Below are positions 54,113-64,000 of a stretch of 64,000 bases of DNA, one piece after another. The DNA is from Globisporangium splendens. Its lineage: Eukaryota; Oomycota; Peronosporomycetes; Pythiales; Pythiaceae. The stretch covers positions 62,001-126,000 of the forward strand of contig VFIW01000079.1 of NCBI GenBank assembly GCA_006386115.1, written 5' to 3'. The position numbers were made by a program, and so were the translations under genes. A model generated the notes under the pieces. The model ran no database searches. It saw nothing but the letters and a program-made list of their open reading frames with translations, and was not told where the DNA came from. Position 1 is the first letter of the stretch. Every line of letters starts with the position of its first letter.

Positions 54113-55516
54113 CTAGACAAGTGGGTTGTACACAGGTCGGTTGCGGTATCGTTGCCATGCGACACCAGCTACGCCCATGACAACGCCAGCGAGAGCCAAA
54201 ATGACGACAGTGCTTGAGTCACCCACAGAAGAAGGCAGAGCCGCCGCCAACTTGGTGCTGGTTGCTCTCCAGTAACCGAACTCTTCCGACGAATCACTGT
54301 CATCGTCAATGTTCCAGCCATTGCCCCAACTCGCATGGCCGTCACTCCAACGGATGTGTCCAGCGTGCTGGAGAACGATCAACTGTGGCGTGCGCGGTGG
54401 AAGTTCATGTGGATGGTACACCTCGTAGCGGTTCCTGCTTGCTTGCTTGATCTTTTTGTGAGAGTGCTTGCTGTTCTTTCGGAAATACGAACCCTTCACA
54501 AGCACTTGGCTTGGCTGCGCATTCACGTACTCAATGCTTCCAGAGCCAGAGATAGACGCGACCAGTTCGTTTGTTGCTTGCACAAGCACATCGCCCGATC
54601 CGGACACACTGACATCTGCATTTTCAGATACAATAGACCCAGCAGCGACACTTCCCGATCCAGACACCTTGATGTGATGAGTGGCGCAGTCACCTTGACG
54701 AGAGAGAGTCGCGCTTCCTGATCCCACCACGATCGTGTCGATCGCAGTCGCACTCACGCGGTTCGCCTGGAAAAACACATCTGCAGACCCTGAAACCTTG
54801 GTGTTCACGGTGTCAGAGTTGATCTCATCAGCGAGGATAGCAGCGTCACCACTTCCAGAGCTGTTGATTACAATTGACTTCGACGCTTTAACAGCAGGTG
54901 CCTGAACCTGGATGTCACCGGAGCCCGAGGTAATCACAGAGAGTGTTCCCAAGGTCATCGTCTCCGTCGACACAATGAAGACGTCGCCAGAACCCGACGA
55001 CTCAATCTCAATCTTAGCGTCAGCGTTGCCGTTGATAACTACGCTGTCACCGACGACGACGTCCGCAGACGACGAACTCTTGATCATTTGCAACGCGTGC
55101 TTGTCACTCACGAAGATTTGCGCCAAGACACGACCGCGAGCTTGGGTGTTTACATCGTCGCGGATGCGAAACTCGATTCCATCTCCCTCGTGTTGACTCC
55201 ATGGGTTCACTTGAAACAATTGCAGCAGGTCGCCCGAATCACCAGTCATGACAACTTTCGCGACGACATCCGAAGCCGATTTCAAAGTCGCGTCGTAGTC
55301 CACAAAGACAGTCCCTGGTACTTGGACGAGCAGGTTCCGGAGTCCGCTCGAGCTGGTGATCGTCCAGGTCTTCTCCAGGGTCTGATACGGACCTCAACTA
55401 GAAGCTGGTGCTTGTATAGCGCTGGCGTCAATGGTCACAGCGTCAGCGGAACCATGCAGGACGAGCGCAATTGCGAGGCTGAGTCCACTCAAAGTGGACG
55501 AAAAGAACGACTTCAT
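54113..55516 (-). pseudogene. GIN/DUF2807 membrane-anchored surface protein, internal TGA at codon 41
   Basis: From ATG 55516 the frame reads a signal peptide (MKSFFSSTLSGLSLAIALVL...), hits TGA at 55394-55396 (codon 41), and then runs open to the stop at 54113 (467 residues). The body is a classic GIN/DUF2807 solenoid with a GSGD-type turn in nearly every rung: SSGSGDVFI, TSGSGDIQV, SSGSGDAAI, VSGSADVFF, VSGSGSVAAG, VSGSGDVLV, ISGSGSIEY. In bacteria this domain is the head of putative autotransporter adhesins. After it: a basic His/Lys stretch, acidic patch (DDDSDSSEEF), one membrane helix (TVVILALAGVVMGVAGVAW) and the end YNPLV. The single stop could be a recent mutation, polymorphism or error, since the rest is well kept. 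Confidence 0.75.
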
Positions 55517-56301
55517 TGTGGACGTTCAGGAGCTTGAACCAACGGAGTGTGAATGAGTTGGATGCCGAGAGCAAATTGCAGAATGATCAAGTGCAGAGCA
55601 TTGAAAATGTGCAACAAGGATCGTGGACGAAAAAACGGTCAGCTCTGTGCCTGCATTCTCGACAGAGTGTTGGCAACCACCTCGCCAGATGATTGTCACA
55701 TCGTCAACTCAGCAAACATTCCGGGCAAGAATGTATTTATCAACAACTCTGGATTTGCGATTGGCATGGTCCGCTTGTCCGACGAATCATTCACTGTGGC
55801 AGTAACATGCCATCATTCCCGCATTTGCACCGTTCTGCGATCGTTCCATGAAATACATGAAACGACGAGACCTGTCCACAACTAAAAGTCGCTGCTGTGA
55901 GTTGTCTTAGTACGACCAATGCATCAGTATGCTGCTGTTCAACCATCCCGACAGAGGAGACACGGACAACTCAGTGGCTGTATGTAAAACATTCGCGTGC
56001 ATGATTCGATGCATAAAAGTCCAAACGGACGATGCCTCGCGCCACGCGACAGTCACTGCACTGAACGGGCAAAGGTGTATCAAGCAAACGCCAGAGGTTC
56101 TGACTTTAGCAGCGTTGAAGTAATTCTCCTTTTTAAGCACACGATATGCACTTCTCCGATGACATTGAAGCCATCAACAGCTGCTATTCCGAGAAAAAGG
56201 CACTGCAAGACAACCCTGATGCTAAAAAGATACGCAAGCCTTTTCCAGCTTCAGAATCAGCGCAACGATTAATTCTGTTAGATCACAGCTCATGTGTTCA
56301 C
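55517..56301. other. Intergenic, about 785 bp
   Basis: Upstream of the previous gene and 3' flank of the next. Short ORFs without motifs. Nothing supported. Confidence 0.4.
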
Positions 56302-57960
56302 TTAAACGAGACGACTGTACTCCCGGCGCGTGCGTCTCTTCTGGTACTTCACCGCAGCAATAGCGACAACTCCAATCACAACACCAAACACGCCAAATAC
56401 CACAGGAGCGCTGAGTCCTCGTCTGAAAGACGCTGCTGCCAAACGCATGTCACTGCTCTGTGGGTTCATACTTGGAGGGAATTCATCACTCGAACCAGAT
56501 GGCGTTTCATCATCACCAATCTCAATATGGATCTTGAATTTGTGATCCTTATTGTCACCATCATCGTCAATGCTGATTTCGTCGGACGAATCCCCCGAGT
56601 CATCGTCATCACCGCCGAAAATGTTCCACCAATGGTGCTGGTGGTGCTTCTTCTCGCGGATACGGATGTAGGTTGGGGTCCTCGTTGGCACTGGAACAAC
56701 CTTGTACGTATGGTACTTGTTGGTCTTGGCCTGCTTGACTTTGTCATCCAGATGGCCACGGAACGAAAATCCCTCGACGACCACGTTCTCTGGTTCAGCA
56801 CCAACGTACTTGACACCGCCAGACGCCACAATCGTCGCCGTTAAATTGTGTCGAGCCTGCACAAGTACTCTCCCAGAACCAAACACGCTCACATCCACAT
56901 TCTCGCACCCAATCGAACCCGCGGCCACATCTCCCGAGCCAGCAATTGTGATGGTCTGATTGCCGCACGTGCCGTTTCTCGAGTAAGTCACCGATCTTGA
57001 GCCACCAATGAATGTCCCAAGCGTTGATACCTCTACTGTGTCAGCTTGCACATAGAAGTCAGCTGACCCCAGGACAGTGGACTTGATTCGCTGCGACGTG
57101 ATGTTGTCTGCGAGGAGCGCAATATCGCCACTGGCGATGCCGTTGATGGAAATCACATCAGAGACATTGACTGATGCGACTTGCATTTGCACATCCCCGC
57201 TTCCCGTCGCAACCAGATCCAACGAGCCGATGCGCAAGGTATCGCTAATCGCCGCGACGTAGAGGTCCCCAGAGCCGACGGTCGAGAGCTTGAGGGCCGC
57301 GTCGTCGTGGCCGTTCACGAGTACGTTGCTGCCGATGACCACATCGCCGGATGAAATGACCCTCACACTACGAAGCGAGCTTTTCTGCGCGACAAAGATC
57401 TGCGGCAAGACATGGCCACTGCCCGACTTCGCATTGAACTGCAGCTCCAGTCCGTGGTCTTCGTCATCGTCGGGGCTTGTCGCGACGAGCTGAAAAGTGT
57501 TGAGAAGACGCTCCGAGTCACCACTCACAACGACTTGCGCGACCGCTGTCAGAGTGACAGTGGTGGGGGGAGTCACATCGACAAAGCCACTGGTAGATCC
57601 TTCTCCACCAATAGACCCAGCAGTTGGCGTTGGAAGATCAGGAAGCTCTGGAAGCCCGTGAGGCGATGGAAGAGGAGAAGGGTTGGGACGCGGTGGTGGA
57701 GTCGGAGGGGCTTGCAGGGAACTCAGCGATGCATCGTAGTCGACGAACACTGTCCCAGGACCTCGAAGTTCCAGCTTGGAGAGTGGATCCGAGCTGAAAA
57801 GCGTCCACTTCTTGACGAGCGTCTGGTGTTCCCCAAGGATATCTTCAGACGGCGCCACAGTGCTGGATTCAATGACAACCACGCTGTGCGATTCGTCTAC
57901 GCAGGTGAGAGCAACGCCGAGGCAAAGCAACGCTGCAGTTGATCCAATAAACACCTTCAT
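56302..57960 (-). CDS. GIN/DUF2807 membrane-anchored surface protein with proline-rich insert
   Basis: The only uninterrupted solenoid member: single exon, 552 residues, ATG at 57960. Signal peptide (FIGSTAALLCLGVALTCVDE); GPGTVFVDYDASL; then an inserted proline-rich linker (about 86-110, PPTPPPRPNPSPLPSP) not seen in the paralogues; VAQVVVSGDSERLLNTFQLV; and a GIN solenoid with GSGD turns (SSGDVVIG, VGSGDLYVA, TGSGDVQMQ, IASGDIALL, LGSADFYV, AGSGDVAAG, FGSGRVLVQ). There are Asn-X-Thr/Ser sites (NGTCGNQT). Then a His/Lys stretch, a long acidic run (GGDDDDSGDSSDE), one membrane helix (VVFGVFGVVIGVVAIAAVKY), RRTRR and the end YSRLV. Expected at the plasma membrane or in the secretory route; adhesion is inference from the domain. 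Confidence 0.85.
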   Translation of the reverse strand: MKVFIGSTAALLCLGVALTCVDESHSVVVIESSTVAPSEDILGEHQTLVKKWTLFSSDPLSKLELRGPGTVFVDYDASLSSLQAPPTPPPRPNPSPLPSPHGLPELPDLPTPTAGSIGGEGSTSGFVDVTPPTTVTLTAVAQVVVSGDSERLLNTFQLVATSPDDDEDHGLELQFNAKSGSGHVLPQIFVAQKSSLRSVRVISSGDVVIGSNVLVNGHDDAALKLSTVGSGDLYVAAISDTLRIGSLDLVATGSGDVQMQVASVNVSDVISINGIASGDIALLADNITSQRIKSTVLGSADFYVQADTVEVSTLGTFIGGSRSVTYSRNGTCGNQTITIAGSGDVAAGSIGCENVDVSVFGSGRVLVQARHNLTATIVASGGVKYVGAEPENVVVEGFSFRGHLDDKVKQAKTNKYHTYKVVPVPTRTPTYIRIREKKHHQHHWWNIFGGDDDDSGDSSDEISIDDDGDNKDHKFKIHIEIGDDETPSGSSDEFPPSMNPQSSDMRLAAASFRRGLSAPVVFGVFGVVIGVVAIAAVKYQKRRTRREYSRLV

Positions 57961-58355
57961 CGCCACGCACAGATTGCCGGTGTCAAGGGAAGCGAGGTGT
58001 GGAGCAGATGGCGAATTGCGAAATGAACTGTCGGTTGGTGACTGCAACCAGCGCAAGCAAATGGATCCTTTCATCTCGTTTCTCGTCAACTGTCTGACCT
58101 GGTCACGATGGGTACAGCGTGCCACATTTGTGAGGAATGGTGGTAGGATATTTGAGAATGATTGCGAGATGAGCTCCTCGAATCAGAATGATGGTAGAGT
58201 ACCAACGCAATGTCTCTCAGGAGTATTTCTGGTTGTTCGGTCCTCTTTCTTCTCAAAGTGTTAAAAGAACGAAGTGCATGGCGCGGTCAACAGCACCACC
58301 TCCCCAAAGCCTTCACCTGAATGGTTTCAGTTGCATGAACTGCCACATTCACACC

Positions 58356-59045
58356 TCATCCTACAACACCAACTTTCACGATGACTGCAACGATGTCACG
58401 GGAATCGAAATTGCATCCGCCAACCACAATCACAAGTTGCTTCTTCATCAATCCTCGACCAGTGAATCGGACACTACCGGATTGCGTATTGGTCACCATT
58501 TGGCAATCAGCATCCAGCTGGGTGGTGTGGATAAGCAAAGCCCCACCTCGTATCGTCTAGAGATTCGTCGCGACAATTTTATCAGCGGCGACGACCAACT
58601 TGGTGTCCCCAGGATGAAGTCGCCGAGCTCCCCATGAAATTTGCGCAAAGCGGCCGCGTCGCTCTCGAGCACGTGCGTCAAAATTACACCCTTGGCTTCT
58701 GCATTTTGACGCATTGCCTGGCATACGACACCACTGCCTCCTTTTTCCTCATCCAGTCGAACCACTTCAAACAGGTTGAGGAGCTCGCTCGAGTCGCCTG
58801 TCATCACGATCCTGGCGACGATCTTGGTCGCATCCTTGCCGGCGACGATGTGGGAGCTGGGCTGTCGCTGTTCAAGTCTTCGGTAGATGCAGATTCTGAT
58901 AGCGCATCCGAGGTGTGCAACTGCGCATCGTAGTCAACGAGAACGACACCAGAGACTTCAACGTGAAGTACGCGAAGCTGGCTGCCACTGAAGATAGCTC
59001 AGACCTTTTGTAGTGGCTGTGGCACGCTCCCTTCATCTGGTGTAG
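58356..59045 (-). pseudogene. GIN-family gene, degraded
   Basis: Pieces in at least three frames: VSGVVLVDYDAQLHTSDALS (about 58,925), KIVARIVMTGDSSELLNLFEV (about 58,800), ILTHVLESDAAALRKFHGEL (about 58,660), and further on SVRFTGRGLMKKQLVIVVGG (about 58,450). The last resembles the gene at 59443-60739 (SARFLGHGSAKKEVVIVAGT). No membrane helix found. Confidence 0.75.
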
Positions 59046-59442
59046 CTGCTATCAGCATGCAAGGACTCCGCGGCAATGCTCATCTTGACTCGTTCTCTGG
59101 ATGACATGTTCGTGTGTGTGGAGAAATTGAGACTGAGCCAACAAATGCAGCTTCGGGTGCATGCTGTAATTGTGAGCTGCACATTGCGTTTCAGAGTGGG
59201 GTGGGTCAAAAGGGTCAAGAGATCCACTTTGATGGACTTTCGTTTCCAATTTCCACAAGCATTCAATCTCTGGAATGATGTTTTTGCTGCCAAAGGCAAT
59301 CAAACAGTGGTGAAGTACTACATATTACACTATCCATGGGCAAAAATGTCGCTCGCCTCAGGAACAGACCATGAACTCACAAGCAAAACACAAAAGCAAT
59401 TCGATTACTTTCAATACCGCCCTGCCGTGTGATACAACTAGC

Positions 59443-60739
59443 CTAGCGTCGTCGTAGAAGTAGCAGAGTGACTACCGTCGCAGCTGCAGCAACACCCACG
59501 ATCAGTGCTGTCGTTCTTCCCACATGGCTTGCAGGTTGCACCTTTGTGCCATTGACTGGTTCAATCCGTAGCTCTTTGTTTCTCCAACTGAACATGGATG
59601 GCTTTGTTGCCCGAATATGAACTTGCTTTGGAACCCTCTTGGGCGGCTCGCGCAACTTGTACGGCTCAACTGGAATATGATCTTCTGTCGGCATGGCTTG
59701 CTGAACAACGGGCCGAGACCAGCGGAGATGTTGTTTCGTGCTGAGCTCCGTCGGTCGAGTGCCAGCATACGCGACCTGCACCGTACACGCGCACGTCCAG
59801 TTTGTTTGCCGCCTGCACGGTGACATCGCCCCCAGACCAGACGACACCCACGTGTGCGTCTTCTGCCACGATCGCCTTGGTATCCACGGTACATGTTCCG
59901 GCCACAATTACAACTTCCTTCTTCGCTGATCCGTGTCCCAAAAACCGAGCAGAGCCTGCCATGACATCCCATATCATTAATACATCTGTCGTGAACTCCG
60001 GAGTCTGTACGAGAACGTTTCCGCCCATCATCGGCATGATTGATGCGCTGTCAGGGGACACGATATCGTGGTCGCTTACAATCACCAGCTTCGCGTCTTC
60101 GCCAACCGATGCGAACGAAACCTTGGCGTGGATACTCGGAACGTGGAGCTGGAACGTCCCACAGTCGCCTTGCATTACTTTCAAGGAATGCACGTCGAAG
60201 CCGTCTTTCAAAGTGAGATACATGCTTCCTGACCAAAGCGACTGAAGAACGATATCCGCTTCGGGGTCGTTGTGCACCAACACATCTTCACCGATCACGA
60301 AGTCAGCCAGCTGACCAGAAAAGTAGCGCAGCATTGCTTTTCGACTCACCGATATCTGAGTCAGCAGCGTGCCTTCGAGATCGGCATTTTGATACATTGC
60401 GCAGAAGTTGACACCTTTGTCTTTCTTCTCGCTCTCGAACGGAGCCACTTGGGAGAAATCAATGAGCTCACGCGAGTCACTGGTCACAACAATCTTGGCG
60501 ACGTTCGTTTCCACCCGAGAATCACCTATGTCGGTGGTCTTGGTCTCGGCCGCCGGCTCGAGCGTCGCGTCGTAGTCGACGAACACGGCTCCAGGAACCT
60601 GGATTCGAAGCGCTTGAAGCTCGTTGACGCCTGAAATTGTCCATTTCTTGTGCAGCAGCTGCTTCTCTTCTTGCGGCGCATCGCCGCTCCGGATGCCTTG
60701 CAACGGCACAATTCCGGAGCTCGCGATCGAGAACGCCAT
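59443..60739 (-). pseudogene. GIN-family gene with C-terminal frameshift
   Basis: From ATG 60739: VPGAVFVDYDATLEPA, KIVVTSDSRELIDFSQV, LTQISVSRKAMLRYFSGQLA, then a solenoid with few GSGD turns. The frame is lost at about 59,770 (VYGAGR...), and the end continues one frame off: YAGTRPTELSTKQHLR, EPPKRVPKQVHIRATKPS, membrane helix TALIVGVAAAATVVTLLLLRRR, stop at 59443. It lacks the acidic patch and the YxxL/I-V tail of the 49-58 kb members. No clear signal peptide at 60739; a hydrophobic stretch (VALLLNILAS) upstream is in another frame. The shift could be one lost base. Confidence 0.75.
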
Positions 60740-61426
60740 CGTAGTCGAGATGCCCGCAGTCTTGATCTCAACGCTTTTTGGGAAGCGAGGATATTGAGCA
60801 AAAGTGCGACCGATCTTGGAGGAACGAGTGCCAACCGAAGAGATATATTACTGTCATTCTCGGAAACCGGAATGTTTGCTTTCGTGCGCATGCCATGATG
60901 GGTACATGTGCAGGTACTGCATCCAATATTATCCACCACTGGCTAGTAGAACCACTGAGTGGGGCCATGGTTTCCAATTCCCTTTCTCCACGAGCACAAG
61001 CACATGAGTAGCGAGTTCTGCAAAAGCTCAGTCCACCGATCTTGAATTCGCACGACTCAGTTCGTTCACACATTACCTGTAACAATACACATGATCCCCG
61101 TGCTCTGGATTCGAACGCGCTGCGGCGAATGAAGAGATTGAGCAATACTGTGATGGGTACGAATGATCTCCACCGGAAAGATCGCTTGAGATTCGACGGT
61201 AGCGCGTCCATTACTGTCATTCTCAGTCACTAGAATGCTTGATCTCGTGTGGACATCGTGGTAGGTGCATAGTAACCCAGACCGTTAATCTTGAGCGTCC
61301 ATGCAGCACAAACGCAACAAAAAAAACTGCTGAACACAATACGCAACAGTTATTGCGAAGAGCTAGAAGCGCTGTTACTTCAACGCGTTGACCTAGCTTG
61401 ATCTTTCTTTGTCTGTTCACACTCAC
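60740..61426. other. Intergenic, about 690 bp
   Basis: Contains the upstream region of the preceding gene. No independent gene seen. Confidence 0.4.
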
Positions 61427-62780
61427 TCACTTGCGACGCGCAGCAAAGACCGCGATCGCCGCAAAGGCAACTGCGCCAGCGAGCAACGCGAACCGCGAGA
61501 CGTTCGGTGACGAGAATGACTCGACTTTCTCAATACACAGGCACTTGCCAAAGTACGGCTTGGTGACACGAATGCGCACGATCTTTGGCTTTCGTTGCGG
61601 AGGTTCACAGTGCTGACGTTCGGCAACTTGATCAAAGGAACCCTCACCTCCACCATAAAATACGCGTGGCTGGCGACGAAACCAACGGCTTCCAGACGCA
61701 ATCTTCGCCGGACGATCGCGCACATACTCGACCGATGCCGAGCCGAACCCGAAATTGTTGCTGCGAAGCTCCTTGGTGGCGCGAACTATCGAGCTACCGG
61801 ACCAGACAAACCCGACACTTGCGGTGTCAGAGACAATCGCGCTTGTGTCGATCGTACCTCCCCAGCCAAAGACTTGCATCTGATTGGTCGCAGATCCAGA
61901 CCCAGTGCACTTTGCAACGCCGCCTTGGACCGACCAGATCATGAGCATCTCGGTTCTCAGCTGTTGGCTGTCCACGTGCAGTCGACTAGCTTTACCGGCC
62001 AGCAATATGATACTTTCACCGGCGGTAATCCCTTTTGTTGTCGCAATTGCCATTGATGAAGCCGTCTTAGTCCTAACGGAAAACGCTTCTTCGCTTCTTC
62101 GCTTCGATCGATGGCGCTTGGAGCTGGAATATGCCACTTCCCCTGTTGTGACTCATGTCCAAAGTATTCAAAAAGAATCCTTGCGTGGAAGTCACGTAGA
62201 CGCCTTCGGCGTATGTCGCCACAACCTTCACGTCGACGTCAGGATCGTTGTGCACAAGAACACTATCGCCGAGTACAAACGCCGAGAGGCTGCCATGGAG
62301 TTCGCGCAGTGCGGCTTTCTCATAAACGAAGATCTCGGTCAAGATCGCGCCTTCGACAATGTTGGCTTGCTGTTCGTTGTTGACGCAAAACCGAAGTTCA
62401 TTTGTGTCTGCACGAGGAGGAGCGACTTCGAGTAACGCAAGCAGCGCTGGCGAGTCGCTGGTCACGATGATTCTTGCAACGCGACGTGGTGAGGACGCAT
62501 CGGCATCTAATGGACGTTCACTCGTTGTCAAAGGGTTCTCGACTAGAGATGAAGACGCTGAGTTGTCTTCGCCCTCGTAGTCGATAAACACGACGCCTGG
62601 GACGGTCACATGGAGCACATGCAGCGGCATCGCACTCGTAACGATCCACTCTTTGCGGTGCATCCCCGCAGGATCGCGTGTTGCAATCGTGGTGATCGAT
62701 GTCACAGCGAGAGTCGTGTCCGTCATCTTGGTGCCGTCTCCTGTTGTGCAATTCAAGATGACACTACCAGATTCACGCAT
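61427..62780 (-). pseudogene. GIN-family gene with internal frameshift
   Basis: First frame 62780-62073: VTVPGVVFIDYEGED, RVARIIVTSDSPALLALLEV, ILTEIFVYEKAALRELHGSL, SAFVLGDSVLVHNDPDVD, IFQLQAPSIEAKKR. Second frame on to 61427: TKTASSMAIATTKGITAGES, GSGSATNQMQVFGWGGTIDT, FGFGSASVEYVRDRP, KIVRIRVTKPYFGK, membrane helix FALLAGAVAFAAIAVFAARRK. The change of frame falls in a CTTCTTCG repeat at about 62,085-62,105, so slippage, or a sequencing error, is likely. The sub-type is the same as 59443-60739 (VHNDP, KPxF, basic end without YxxL/I-V). No normal signal peptide. Confidence 0.75.
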
Positions 62781-63047
62781 TGATTATGTTTCACGTCTGA
62801 TCGCTTGTTGCACTCTATAGTTTAGGTATGCAAGCGGTACGGCACGTACCCAACAGCAAGCGCACTTGGTACTCGGCGGCGTTTTTCAAAATGATCCGAG
62901 CGTCTTTGTGGAAAGCACAGCAAGAAGGAGAAAGAATACATTGATCGAATCGTAATTTTGTCCAATCACATTGACACATGCAATCATACATTCCATCAAC
63001 ATGATTGGACAATATTAAGATTTTCCTTTTTGCAGGTCTCCACTATC

Positions 63048-64000
63048 AAAGAGAGAGAGAATGTAATTCTATATAACTTATGATCTATATTGAGTTGAAG
63101 ATTTCCCGAGTCTCACTAACACTGCTGACAGTGAGGTGTTTCTAAGTTTTGACGGTGTGGCACCGATGTCATTGTCGAGTAGAGCTGCGACTTGGGACAT
63201 AAGTACTTGATCGTTCCCCCGCGATTCGTCGGTGAGTGTCTTCGCACTCTTAGAGTTCATTGCCACGTTGACGAGAAGATCGGCCATTTAGTTTTGTTCT
63301 CGTTTTGTGTGATTCCAGGAGATCCACGCAAAGTTGGCGATGATTTGGTTTACCCGAACTGCTAGTGGCTGCAACTCGGTCTGGCGTATTGAGGAAAACC
63401 CGTTCTGGGCTGCGATAATCATTTGACTATCTCCGAAGACTTCCAACTTGACTTCATAGTGCTGAAGGTAGTGTGCACTGAATGCCAGACCATCTTTCAG
63501 TGCGCTGTATTCGCATCAGTTGTTCGTGACTTCTGGTCCCATGTACGCATAGCCGCATGCTTTGAGTTCCCATTGGTTGCTACGTTCATTCAGGAAGGTG
63601 AGTGCCCAACCGCTGCCTCCTGGACCTGGGTTGCCACGTGCACCTCCACCGAAATGCAAACGCCATTCTTCCAGTTAGCGCGACAAGTCTTGTCTCTCCA
63701 GTACGCTGAGCAGTTGGCTCAGGCAAGTTGCATTGATCTTTTCTCCTTTGAGCGTTCTCATCCGATGAGCCACAGCTCGCACATGCATCACACACGCTGT
63801 CCACACACGCTGGGTACTTTCTTCGATAGTGACATGCTGCCATTCATGCACTATTTCCACTCTCGTTCTCCATAGCAGTACTGGGATGCTTGATGTGACT
63901 ATAAACCAGAGTTTCTGTAGTGCTGTCGAGTGTTCCGGAGTAATGAACCTGAAGCTCTTTTCCAATTCCCGGAGCAAAGACCGTTGACCTGGCGGGGCTG
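63048..64000 (-). mobile_element. LINE family B, copy 2, 3' part (continues past window end)
   Basis: Leftward copy of the element at 36.2-38.9 kb. The region 63,423-64,000 is almost identical to 37,560-38,136. It shares with copy 1 the TAA before the RNase H and the TGA within it, and has another stop in REQN-x-MADLL (about 63,288-63,290). No family A insertion here, so 63,080-63,240 shows the empty target site of LINE A4. Ends in a CT/AG run near 63,048-63,060. Confidence 0.88.

Overview
The window reads as nuclear DNA of an oomycete (Phytophthora/Pythium-like stramenopile). The grounds are: genes with few, short GT-AG introns (about 65-100 bp); closely packed housekeeping genes; a four-domain voltage-gated channel of Ca2+ type; protein families with oomycete-like architectures (PDZ plus protease-associated domains, FN3/armadillo/IQ/WW, tyrosine-kinase-like kinases); and non-LTR retrotransposons carrying a DGGSRGNPGPGG-type RNase H. 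The species assignment is inference; no rRNA or other marker is present.

Layout. 1-31.3 kb is mostly single-copy genes: 3' end of a bacterial-type LpxL/HtrB acyltransferase homologue, a PDIA6-like disulfide isomerase, a decayed four-domain Ca2+-type channel split by a LINE, an EF-hand fragment, HEATR3/SYO1, glycine C-acetyltransferase, a frameshifted PDZ/PA-domain gene, a small membrane protein, a calponin-homology protein, FolD head-to-head with dynactin p27 (DCTN6), a paralogue of the small membrane protein, kynurenine aminotransferase and the DEAD-box helicase DDX55/Spb4. 31.4-39 kb is a retrotransposon nest: four copies of LINE family A and one of family B, two A copies sitting in or beside an FN3/ARM/IQ/WW gene and one A copy nested inside the B copy. 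40.1-46.4 kb has an ABCC transporter with a mutated 5' part and a BT1-type folate-biopterin transporter. 47-63 kb is a cluster of secreted, membrane-anchored proteins related to the bacterial GIN/DUF2807 adhesin-head domain, including an almost perfect 1,279-bp inverted duplication. The window ends inside a second family B LINE copy.

The strongest candidate for something undescribed is the 47-63 kb cluster. At least five full or nearly full genes plus three relics share a signal peptide, a GIN-like N-terminal segment, an acidic Ser/Asp juxtamembrane stretch, one C-terminal membrane helix and (in four of them) a terminal Y-x-x-(L/I)-V tail. In the two members of the inverted duplication most of the GIN beta-solenoid is replaced by 11-residue charged helical repeats. 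This looks like a rapidly turning over surface-protein family.

Many genes carry disruptions. Those made by retrotransposons with target-site duplications, or by clear nonsense substitutions, are real decay; single-base shifts in homopolymers or short repeats could be sequencing errors and are marked so.
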